A stretch of DNA of 64,000 bases, taken from CAZOIA01 sp964579675. GTDB lineage: Bacteria; Planctomycetota; Phycisphaerae; UBA1845; PWPN01. The DNA lies in assembly GCA_964579675.1 (NCBI GenBank), contig CAZOIA010000004.1, forward strand, positions 4,950-68,949. The letters are read 5' to 3'. Below are positions 25,961 to 33,024 of the stretch, one piece after another. The translations under genes were made by a program, and so were the position numbers. The notes below the pieces were generated by a model. That model was not told the DNA's origin and searched no databases. It worked only from the letters and a program-made list of their open reading frames with translations. Position 1 is the first letter of the stretch. Each line of letters starts with the position of its first letter.

Positions 25961-26048
25961 ACCACCAGACCGGCCTGTGTGGAAGGAAAGATGAACAGGC
26001 AGCAGGACGAGGCGCAGCACCCGCGCCCGCAGGACAGGATCAAGCGTC

Positions 26049-26894
26049 CTACCTCTGGCGGCGGACCCTGGTTGACAGCTTGTCCACGCGTTCACGCAGC
26101 TCGATCACCGTCTGGCGAAGCTCCTCGACTTCCTCCCGGAGTTGATGCACCATCTCGTGCAACTCGGCGAGGGCCTGGTCCTTGTCGCGGGCGGCCCGGG
26201 CCTTTTGCTCCTCCAGGAGTTCGTGCCTCATCTGATCGGCCTGGTGCTGGAAGTGATCGGCTGGTTCGTGCAGGCCGGCGGCGTGGAGGTTATCGGCGGC
26301 GGCCTCGAGATGCCGGATCCGCTGCTCCATCTCCTCGATCCCGGACCGCGGCCCCGGGATGCCCCGGCCGTCCCACGGCGCCACGATCTCCCGGCCTTCG
26401 CGCTCCAGGCGATCAGCTCGCTCGCCAGGGCCGACCCCCGGCGCCTCGCCTATTTCTCGCTTCGGCCGGGACGCTTCCTCTTCGATGGCCCCGGGCGGAG
26501 GCGGTGGAGGGAGCTGAGCAAGCTGCGCCATCACTTCGGCAAGGCGTCGTTCAACCTGTTCAGCCTCTTTGAGCTTGTCGGCATCGAGCAGATCCCTCAG
26601 ACGGACCCGCAGTCCGTTGGCCTCGGCCTCCAGCTCGCGACGTAACTCCTGACCGCGCCTCACCCTTTCGTGCGGAGGTGGGTTTATCTCCGCGCTCGCT
26701 CGCAGGAGCGCATCAACCTGACGGGCCGCCTTGCGGACGTCGGCGTCAGGGTCGCCGGCCTCCGGTTCCTCCGCCGGTTCTCGATCCTGGTCCGGCACGG
26801 CTTCGCGTCCCGCGGGATCCTGGCCGGAGCTGGCGGTGTACACGCCGACCATGCCGAGGGCAACGGCAGAGACCATGAGCAGTCGATTGATCAT
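26049..26894 (-). CDS. Exported coiled-coil protein
   Basis: The 281-residue protein has a signal peptide (MINRLLMVSAVALGMVGVYTASSGQ). An acidic Pro/Glu/Asp-rich stretch, a helical segment (80-130, ELEAEANGLRVRLRDLLDADKLKEAEQVERRLAEVMAQL) and a short polyproline run come next. The C-terminal coiled coil (about 195-275) ends LHEMVHQLREEVEELRQTVIELRERVDKLSTRV. No enzymatic motif is seen. AGGGAG precedes the ATG by 7 nt. It is divergent from another helical secreted protein. Confidence 0.7.
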   Translation of the reverse strand: MINRLLMVSAVALGMVGVYTASSGQDPAGREAVPDQDREPAEEPEAGDPDADVRKAARQVDALLRASAEINPPPHERVRRGQELRRELEAEANGLRVRLRDLLDADKLKEAEQVERRLAEVMAQLAQLPPPPPPGAIEEEASRPKREIGEAPGVGPGERADRLEREGREIVAPWDGRGIPGPRSGIEEMEQRIRHLEAAADNLHAAGLHEPADHFQHQADQMRHELLEEQKARAARDKDQALAELHEMVHQLREEVEELRQTVIELRERVDKLSTRVRRQR

Positions 26895-26996
26895 GATGAC
26901 TCCCTATCGTTCATTGGAGGTGCACAAGTTCTCATCTCGGACGATTCGGGCCGGGCCCCACGCTCTCATGCAGGCGGCCGTTCCGGCGGCCGGAAT

Positions 26997-27002
26997 AGTA
27001 TA
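26997..27002 (-). promoter_or_regulatory. Extended -10 promoter for the coiled-coil protein
   Basis: Minus strand TGG-TATACT, an extended -10, about 100 nt before the ATG at 26894. The matching -35 is poor, as is usual for extended -10 promoters. Confidence 0.45.
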
Positions 27003-27064
27003 CCACGGGTGCTCGCCCCCGGACGCGATCGGCTCGGATTTGATCTTTTCCTGGCCCGATGTGG

Positions 27065-27070
27065 TAGAAT
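27065..27070 (+). promoter_or_regulatory. Extended -10 promoter for the Spy/CpxP-like gene
   Basis: Plus strand TGG-TAGAAT lies 83 nt before the ATG at 27153 and 63 bp from the divergent -10, so the two promoters share a regulatory window. Confidence 0.45.
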
Positions 27071-27152
27071 GACAGGCGGCCCCCAGCGCCGGAAGAGAGG
27101 AGGCGATCTGGGTGGCGAAGCGCGAAGCGCACTCTTGCGGGAGACAACGGTT

Positions 27153-28154
27153 ATGACCCGACAAATGGCAGCCGCGATTCTCATTCTCGGTGCCGGGTGG
27201 GTCTTCGTTACCCCGGGACGGGCCCAGGAGCCCGGTGAGCGGGGCCCCCGCCGGTCACGAGCCCGTTTCGGCTTCACCCCCGACGACCGCGAGCGAATGT
27301 ATGAGCGTGTCGCGGAGCACTACCTCGAACGCTTCGCATCGAACTACGAGCTGACCAATGAGCAGCGCGAGGCGGTTCGCGCGCGGCTGGAGCAGCTCAA
27401 AGCACAGCAGCGCCAATACGGCAAGCTCCATCTTGAGGAGTTTCAGACCCTTCGGGAGGAGATGGGCGAGCTGTGGCGCAAGCAGCGCGCCGGCGAGGAC
27501 ACCAACGAGCAGCGTATGGGCGAAATCCATGACCGCATGCGAACCATCTGGCACGATTCCCCGCTGATGAACTACGAACGGGCTACCGAGGTCATCGAGT
27601 CATTGCTGCCCGCTGAACAGGTCGAGAAAGGGCGCCAACGCCGCGAGCAGCGCCGGGCGGAGTGGGAGAGCCGTCGGGCCGAGTGGCGAGTTCGGCGAGG
27701 CGATAGGGGACCAGGGGGGTTCGCCGGCAGGGAACCGTGGGATCGTTACGTGGAGGACTTCACCCGCCGCTATCAGCTCGATGAATCGCAGCAAGCCACT
27801 GCCCAGTCCGCACTGCGCACCCTTAAACAGCAGCGCGACGCCTATCGCGAGTCTCAAAAGCAGAACTTTGAGACGCTTCATCAGATCGAGGATCCCGAGG
27901 TGCGACGCCAGAGGTACCGGGAACTAAACGCGCCCATCGAGAGCATGTTCAGCGAACTCAGGCAGCGGTTGATGAAGCTGCCGACGTCGGCTCAGATCGC
28001 AGCAGCCGAGCGATTCCAACCGGCGTCCCGGCCGGCACGGTCAACGACTTCCCGCCCGGCACGGTCAACGTCGCAGCCGGCCGACGGGGTCTCTCGTCCC
28101 GGCCCGGACCAGCAGCGGCCGCCGCGGCGAAAACCGGGGCGCCGAGCCCGTTAG
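27153..28154 (+). CDS. Exported helical protein with Spy/CpxP-like repeats
   Basis: The start ATG at 27153 has GGGAG 10 nt upstream. The product has 333 residues: a signal peptide (MAAAILILGAGWVFVTPGRAQ) and two helical units. The first is YELTNEQREAVRARLEQLKAQQRQYGKLHLEEFQTLREEM and the second YQLDESQQATAQSALRTLKQQRDAYRESQKQNFETLHQI. Each starts with an LTxxQ-like turn, as in periplasmic Spy/CpxP chaperones and metal-resistance sensors. The C-terminus from about 285 is a Ser/Arg/Pro repeat (SRPARST pattern). The role is inferred from fold type only. Confidence 0.6.
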   Translation: MTRQMAAAILILGAGWVFVTPGRAQEPGERGPRRSRARFGFTPDDRERMYERVAEHYLERFASNYELTNEQREAVRARLEQLKAQQRQYGKLHLEEFQTLREEMGELWRKQRAGEDTNEQRMGEIHDRMRTIWHDSPLMNYERATEVIESLLPAEQVEKGRQRREQRRAEWESRRAEWRVRRGDRGPGGFAGREPWDRYVEDFTRRYQLDESQQATAQSALRTLKQQRDAYRESQKQNFETLHQIEDPEVRRQRYRELNAPIESMFSELRQRLMKLPTSAQIAAAERFQPASRPARSTTSRPARSTSQPADGVSRPGPDQQRPPRRKPGRRAR

Positions 28155-28298
28155 CGCCGTTTGCGGCCGGAGGCGGGAATGTCACAATCTCCGAGACCGT
28201 CCTGCCCCAGAGCTAGAACCAACACCCCGCCTCGTTCCACGATTCGACACTGAAGCACTCAGAATTGCAGCAACACGGAACACCGCCGGCTTTGTCCG

Positions 28299-28344
28299 AA
28301 GCTTTCCTATGAAAAATGGGTCTGATTCCAAGCTTTCCCATGAA
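28299..28344 (+). repeat. Direct repeat pair upstream of a promoter
   Basis: AAGCTTTCCTATGAA (28299-28313) recurs as AAGCTTTCCCATGAA (28330-28344), 14 of 15 identical, 31 bp apart, or close to three helical turns. The second copy ends 4 bp before the -35 box, a typical activator arrangement. Confidence 0.45.
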
Positions 28345-28348
28345 GCAC

Positions 28349-28377
28349 TTGATTCGTGGTAAGCTGTTGGATACTAT
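28349..28377 (+). promoter_or_regulatory. Promoter for the dockerin-type gene
   Basis: TTGATT (28349-28354), a 17-bp spacer and TACTAT (28372-28377), about 70 nt before the start codon at 28448. Confidence 0.5.
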
Positions 28378-28447
28378 CACCGTAGAGCAGTACTGCCATC
28401 AAGCAGTAGGCTGCAGGTTGACACGTGGGCTTAGGAGGGTTGAAACG

Positions 28448-30499
28448 ATGCGTAAGACAAGTTTTGAGCGTTTGTTATGCACCGGAAGTCTGGTGCTGGC
28501 ACTTCTGGGGTTGGCGGCGCATCCCGCCGCCGGGCAACTCAATCTGGGGCCGGAAGAAATCGTTCAAGCTGGCGGCGCTAACATCGTCGTACCCAGCTAC
28601 TCGGTGCCGTCTTTCGTGTACTGGAACGACGACGGCCTCAAGGATCTAATCATCGGTGAGAAAACCGATTCGTCCCACGCCAAGGTGCGGGTGTATCTGA
28701 ACGTCGGGACATCGGTGTCCGACCCGCAGTTCTCGGGCTACACTTACGCACAGTATACCGCCGGAGGAGACGTGAGCTGCACCCCGTCGGGATGTCTCGG
28801 TTGCTTCCCTCGGGTGGTTTACTGGAATGCGGATGCCAGGAAGGATCTGCTCGTGGGCCAGGCGGGCGGTACCGTCAAACTGTTCCTGAACACCGGCACC
28901 GAGGCGAGCCCGACGTTTGACAATGGGACGTTGCTCCAGGTGGGGCCGCCCGACGAGAAGACGGACATCAACGTCGGTGGCCGCGCGTGCCCCGTCGCTG
29001 TGGATTGGAACAGCGACGGCAGGAAGGATCTCGTGGCGGGGGCGATAGACGGCAAAATCCATATCTTTATCAATGAGGGAACCGACAGCCTGCCGGTTTT
29101 CTGGACTGAGACCTTCGCCCAGGAAGACGGGGCCGACCTGGGCGTGCCGTCAGGTCGTTCCAGCCCGCACGTGCAGGACCTGGACGACGACGGCAAGAAA
29201 GATCTCCTTGCCGGCAACTCCGTCGGCCAACTGCTGTTCTACAGCAACGTGGGGACCGACGCCGCCCCGACCTTCTCCGGCTGCGAGTACGTCGAAGCCG
29301 ACGGCGTTGTCATAAACATTGGAGGTACCAGTTGGACGAGGTCCAGGCCGTTCGTATGCGACTGGACGGGCGACGGCTTGCTCGATGTGCTGATCGGCTC
29401 GGCTGATGGCAAGGTACGGCTGTACCAGGGCGTTCCCACCGTCACGCCGCCTGCACTGGTGAGTGCCGCCTCCCGCAAGTCACACGGTGTGGGAGAGGGC
29501 GATTGGGACATCGATCTTCCGTTGGATGAGGCGGCCGTCGAAAGTCGCCAGGACAATGCCCAACGCATCCTTCTTGCGTTCAGCGAACCCGTCAACATTG
29601 ATTGTACCAACATCGTTCCGAGCATCGGGACCTGCTCGGGCGTGATCGATCTCGGCAGCGGCGTCTACGAAGTGGGAATCTCCGGCGCCCCGGATGAAAC
29701 CTGCCTGACCATCACCCTTGCTGGCGTCACCGACCTCGACGGCACGCCGCTGACCGGCGACAACGACGTGCAGGTCGTGCTGTTGTGCGGCGACGTTAAC
29801 GGCGACGGCGTCGTGGATGGGGATGACGAGATTGAAGCCACGAACCGGATTGGCCAACCGCTTGACCAGACGAACGCGCGTTACGACGTGGATCGGAACG
29901 GCCACATCGACGTGGTAGACGTGGCGTTGATCCGGGACATGGCCGGCCACTCGGCGAGCTGCGCCGGGGTCCCGCCGGAACTGGTGGCCGCCGCTTCACG
30001 CCGGACGCACAGTGCCCAGGGTGACTTCGATATCACCCTCGCGCTGGCGGTGGAATCGTCAGTCTCCGAACCCCGCACCGGCGGCCCCCAGCGCATCGTG
30101 CTGACCTTCAGCGAATCGGTCAACATCGGCTGTGCCAACATCAGCCTCAGCGGCGGCGCATCCTGCACGGGCGTGATCGACCTCGGCGGCGGCGCCTATG
30201 AAGTGGGTATCTCGGGCGTCCCGGACGCATCCTGCCTGGCCCTCACGCTGATCGGGGTCACCGACCTCGAGGGCATGCCGTTGACCGGCGACGACGACGT
30301 GCACGTTCGGGCCTTGACCGCGGACACGAACGACGACGCCAACGCCGATCTGATCGACATGGCCCAGGTCAAGAGCAAGAATGGCCAACCGCTGGGTCCA
30401 AGCACGGCGCGTTTCGACCTGAATCTGGACGGCAGCATCGACCTGATCGACATGGCCCTGGCCAAGAGCAGGAACGGCAACGCGACGAGCTGCCCATGA
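28448..30499 (+). CDS. Secreted FG-GAP/VCBS repeat protein with two dockerin-like modules
   Basis: The ATG at 28448 has AGGAGG 9 nt upstream. The 683-residue protein has a signal peptide (ending HPAAGQ) and four or more FG-GAP/VCBS blades (YWNDDGLKDLIIGEK, YWNADARKDLLVGQ, DWNSDGRKDLVAGA, DLDDDGKKDLLAGN, DWTGDGLLDVLIGS). A twin domain appears at about 335-445 and 510-620. Each copy is followed by a dockerin type I-like Ca-binding pair: GDVNGDGVVDGDD with DVDRNGHIDVVDV (about 446) and DTNDDANADLIDM with DLNLDGSIDLIDM (about 624). Dockerins normally pair with cohesins; no cohesin is in the window, so the modules may serve only as calcium-stabilised folds. It acts outside the cell. Confidence 0.8.
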   Translation: MRKTSFERLLCTGSLVLALLGLAAHPAAGQLNLGPEEIVQAGGANIVVPSYSVPSFVYWNDDGLKDLIIGEKTDSSHAKVRVYLNVGTSVSDPQFSGYTYAQYTAGGDVSCTPSGCLGCFPRVVYWNADARKDLLVGQAGGTVKLFLNTGTEASPTFDNGTLLQVGPPDEKTDINVGGRACPVAVDWNSDGRKDLVAGAIDGKIHIFINEGTDSLPVFWTETFAQEDGADLGVPSGRSSPHVQDLDDDGKKDLLAGNSVGQLLFYSNVGTDAAPTFSGCEYVEADGVVINIGGTSWTRSRPFVCDWTGDGLLDVLIGSADGKVRLYQGVPTVTPPALVSAASRKSHGVGEGDWDIDLPLDEAAVESRQDNAQRILLAFSEPVNIDCTNIVPSIGTCSGVIDLGSGVYEVGISGAPDETCLTITLAGVTDLDGTPLTGDNDVQVVLLCGDVNGDGVVDGDDEIEATNRIGQPLDQTNARYDVDRNGHIDVVDVALIRDMAGHSASCAGVPPELVAAASRRTHSAQGDFDITLALAVESSVSEPRTGGPQRIVLTFSESVNIGCANISLSGGASCTGVIDLGGGAYEVGISGVPDASCLALTLIGVTDLEGMPLTGDDDVHVRALTADTNDDANADLIDMAQVKSKNGQPLGPSTARFDLNLDGSIDLIDMALAKSRNGNATSCP

Positions 30500-30548
30500 C
30501 CGAGCGGGGCTGCTGTGGTCTCGGCGAAGCGGGTTCGCAGGAGGCATC

Positions 30549-31877
30549 TCACCCGGGCCCGAGGAGTGCGACGACCTCGGGCTTGATCTTCACGTACATC
30601 ACGGCCGCGATGCCGATCAGGACGGCGGCGCCGAAGAGTACGAACGCCTTGGCCCACCGGGGCAGGTCTTTGCCCCGGGTGGCCCGCCGGTCGAAGAGGA
30701 CGACCAGCATGGCAATCGTCCCGAAGGGGACCGCGAGCATCGTCGCCGACTGCCCCACGGCAATGGCAGTTACCTTGAGGTCGCGGGGAGCGGGCGGCGG
30801 GGCGGCGGGCTCCGCCTGGTCCGCAGGCTGGGTCCGGACAACGACCTGAGGCGTGCTGGAAGGCTCAGGCTCAAGGCGGATAATCGCTATGGCGGTCGTC
30901 ATGCCGATCAGCAGGACGAGTGTGGCGCAGACCTTGGTCGGTATCGAATCCAGCCTGCCCCCCAGGCCCAGGCCGTCGTTAAGCAGAACGCCGCCGATCA
31001 GCGAGTTGGTAATGAAACTCGAAAAGGCGGCCGAGAAGAACCCGACGCAGAAGACGATCTTGCCGTGCCGGCCGAAGATGCCCTCGAGCTGTTCGACCAT
31101 GCTCTCGAACGTGATCTGGGTCGTACGTCCATGGAGCACGGCAGCCGCGGTCATCATGATCACGGTGCCGATGAGCGTGTATATGATCGACGCCAGAACG
31201 GTATCGGTGGCCGCGCTGGGGAGGTCTTTTTCTTTCCATCCCTTGGCCTTGACCAGGTAGGACTGGAAGAAGGCGGCGACGATGACGAACGTCGTTGCCA
31301 CCAGGCCCCCCACGGTCACCCAGTCAACACCCTTGGGGACAGCCGGTACGAATGCCCCTCTGATCGCGGCAGGCAGGTTCGGCCCGGCCCAGACCAGGTT
31401 GACCAGGAACGCGCAGAACATCCCGACCAGAAAGACGGTCATCATCTTCTCGACGATGCGGTACATGTTCTTCAAGGCGAACATGAAGAGGATGGCGGCG
31501 GTGGTGAAGGCGATGGGCCAGAAGGTCTTGGGCACGGTGGGGAACAGTACCTCCGTGGCGCTGGTCACGCCGAGGTTGTTGCCGAACTGGAACGTCGCAT
31601 CGACCGAAAAGAGCGAAATCCCGCACACCACGGCGAACCATCGGCCGAGCTTCTTACCCGCCAGACCCAGGAACGTGTCGTCGCAGTAGATGCCAAAGCG
31701 CATGAACAGGGCGATGAAGCCCGCCATCAGGGCTCCCGAGAGCAGCGAGAGCCAGATCATCGAGTAGCCGTAGAGCGCGCCCGTCCTGGACATGAGGGTC
31801 ACGCTTCCCGGCCCGATGATGCAGGCCCCGACGATGAACGCGGGCCCGATTCGCCTGAATACGCTGGGAGCTTGCAT
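30549..31877 (-). CDS. NRAMP-family-like membrane transporter with non-canonical metal site
   Basis: The 442-residue polytopic membrane protein begins FRRIGPAFIVGACIIGPGSVTLMSRTGALYGYSMIWLSLLSG, the NRAMP TM1-TM2 layout. In true NRAMPs the unwound TM1 holds DPGN; here it is GPGS (residues 22-25). The TM6 methionine motif (MPH) is replaced by a segment reading VIVAAFFQSYLV. A hydrophilic Pro/Ala loop precedes the last two helices. Substrate is unknown; loss of the usual metal ligands makes Mn/Fe transport doubtful. GGAGG precedes the ATG. It is divergent from the methyltransferase gene 86 bp away. Confidence 0.75.
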   Translation of the reverse strand: MQAPSVFRRIGPAFIVGACIIGPGSVTLMSRTGALYGYSMIWLSLLSGALMAGFIALFMRFGIYCDDTFLGLAGKKLGRWFAVVCGISLFSVDATFQFGNNLGVTSATEVLFPTVPKTFWPIAFTTAAILFMFALKNMYRIVEKMMTVFLVGMFCAFLVNLVWAGPNLPAAIRGAFVPAVPKGVDWVTVGGLVATTFVIVAAFFQSYLVKAKGWKEKDLPSAATDTVLASIIYTLIGTVIMMTAAAVLHGRTTQITFESMVEQLEGIFGRHGKIVFCVGFFSAAFSSFITNSLIGGVLLNDGLGLGGRLDSIPTKVCATLVLLIGMTTAIAIIRLEPEPSSTPQVVVRTQPADQAEPAAPPPAPRDLKVTAIAVGQSATMLAVPFGTIAMLVVLFDRRATRGKDLPRWAKAFVLFGAAVLIGIAAVMYVKIKPEVVALLGPG

Positions 31878-31963
31878 GGACCGCCTCCCGGAGATTGACA
31901 GCTTCTTTGCGACGTTGTAACCCAGCGTGGATAAGCGGACGGGGGTAAGCTGGAGCCGTATAG

Positions 31964-33007
31964 ATGACGGGCCTGCAGCGCGTTGTCAAGGTTCTCGCGG
32001 GCCGAGGCGGGGATTCCCCGGGAGGGGGCGTTGACCGCCCGCCGGTCCTGCCGATGGTGCATACCGGCCTGGCGGAGCACGCCGGGGTTCCGCTGGGACG
32101 GTTCTTCACCGACGCCGGGGCGATGGCCCAGGTGATGATCGAGGGCTGCCGGCGGTTCGGCTTCGACGGAGTGCAACTCTCGCTCGGGGTGACCGGTGAA
32201 GCCCAGGCCCTGGGGGCGGCGGTAAGGCAGCCGGCGGACGCGGCGCCGGTACTCAACGAGCATCTTCTGGCGGAACCGGGTCGTCTGGACACGCTCCGTC
32301 GCCGGGATCCGACTACCGGAGGCCGAATGCCCTTGTTCTTCGAGGCTGTCGAGCGAGTCTCGCGGGAAATCGGCAGCGAGGTCTTCATCCTGGCCACCAT
32401 GCGGGGGTCCCTGTTGATCACATCCCAGTTGCGCGGCGTGGAGGAGATGCTGATCGACCTGATCGAGCAGCCGGCGCCGGTGGAGGAGATGCTGGCGTTC
32501 GCGACGGACGTGGCGTTGAAGCTTTCGCGGCCGCTGCTGGGCACCGGTGCCCATGGGTTGCTCCTCGGCGAGGCCACCTGCTCGCCGAACTTCATTTCGC
32601 CGGAGATGTACCGCCGTCTCGTTCTGCCTCATCACAGGCGTCTGGTGGCCGGGCTCAAGGAGATGGGCTGGCCGTTCGTGGGGTTGCATGTTTGCGGGAA
32701 TACGACCAGCATCATTAAAGACATGATCTCGACCGGTGTGGACTTTCTTGACGTGGACTACCAGGTGCCGCCTGATCAGGCGATTTCGCTGTCTGGGGAC
32801 CGGGCCGGGCTTCGGGGCAACCTCGATCCCAGCTCGGTTTTCCGTTTCGGCACCCCCGATACCGTGAAGAGGCAAACCGAGGCCGTCTGCGCCGCCGCCC
32901 GCGGGGCGAGATGGATCATGAGTAGCGGTTGCGACATCCCGCCGGGCACGCCGGCTGAGAACATCGCAACGTTCGTCGAGAGCGTTCGGGCATCCACGGC
33001 GGATTGA
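31964..33007 (+). CDS. URO-D/MtaA-type methyltransferase with zinc ligands
   Basis: The 347-residue TIM-barrel protein belongs to the URO-D superfamily. Its closest shape is the MtaA/MtbA/CmuA methyltransferases: FGFDGVQLSLGVTGEAQALGA near the N-terminus, LHVCGNTTSIIKDM (His242, Cys244) and IMSSGCDIPPGTPAENI (Cys323). His-X-Cys plus the distal Cys bind zinc, which activates a thiol acceptor in methyl transfer from a corrinoid protein. Typical uroporphyrinogen decarboxylases lack these residues. GGAG lies 9 nt before the ATG. It starts an overlapping operon with three carbohydrate-active-type genes. No corrinoid protein is encoded nearby, so the methyl donor is unknown. Confidence 0.85.
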   Translation: MTGLQRVVKVLAGRGGDSPGGGVDRPPVLPMVHTGLAEHAGVPLGRFFTDAGAMAQVMIEGCRRFGFDGVQLSLGVTGEAQALGAAVRQPADAAPVLNEHLLAEPGRLDTLRRRDPTTGGRMPLFFEAVERVSREIGSEVFILATMRGSLLITSQLRGVEEMLIDLIEQPAPVEEMLAFATDVALKLSRPLLGTGAHGLLLGEATCSPNFISPEMYRRLVLPHHRRLVAGLKEMGWPFVGLHVCGNTTSIIKDMISTGVDFLDVDYQVPPDQAISLSGDRAGLRGNLDPSSVFRFGTPDTVKRQTEAVCAAARGARWIMSSGCDIPPGTPAENIATFVESVRASTAD

Positions 33008-33024
33008 CTCTGGAGCAAGGGCGG

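Larger units (their letters stand above)
28155..28447 (+). other. Upstream region of the dockerin-type gene
   Basis: There is no gene in the 293 bp. It holds a pair of direct repeats and a good promoter, listed separately, then AGGAGG and the start codon. Confidence 0.5.

Noticed and set aside
26670..27152. N-terminal extension of the Spy/CpxP-like gene
   Set aside because: It would run antisense through the divergent coiled-coil gene; the ATG at 27153 with GGGAG and a signal peptide is the better start.
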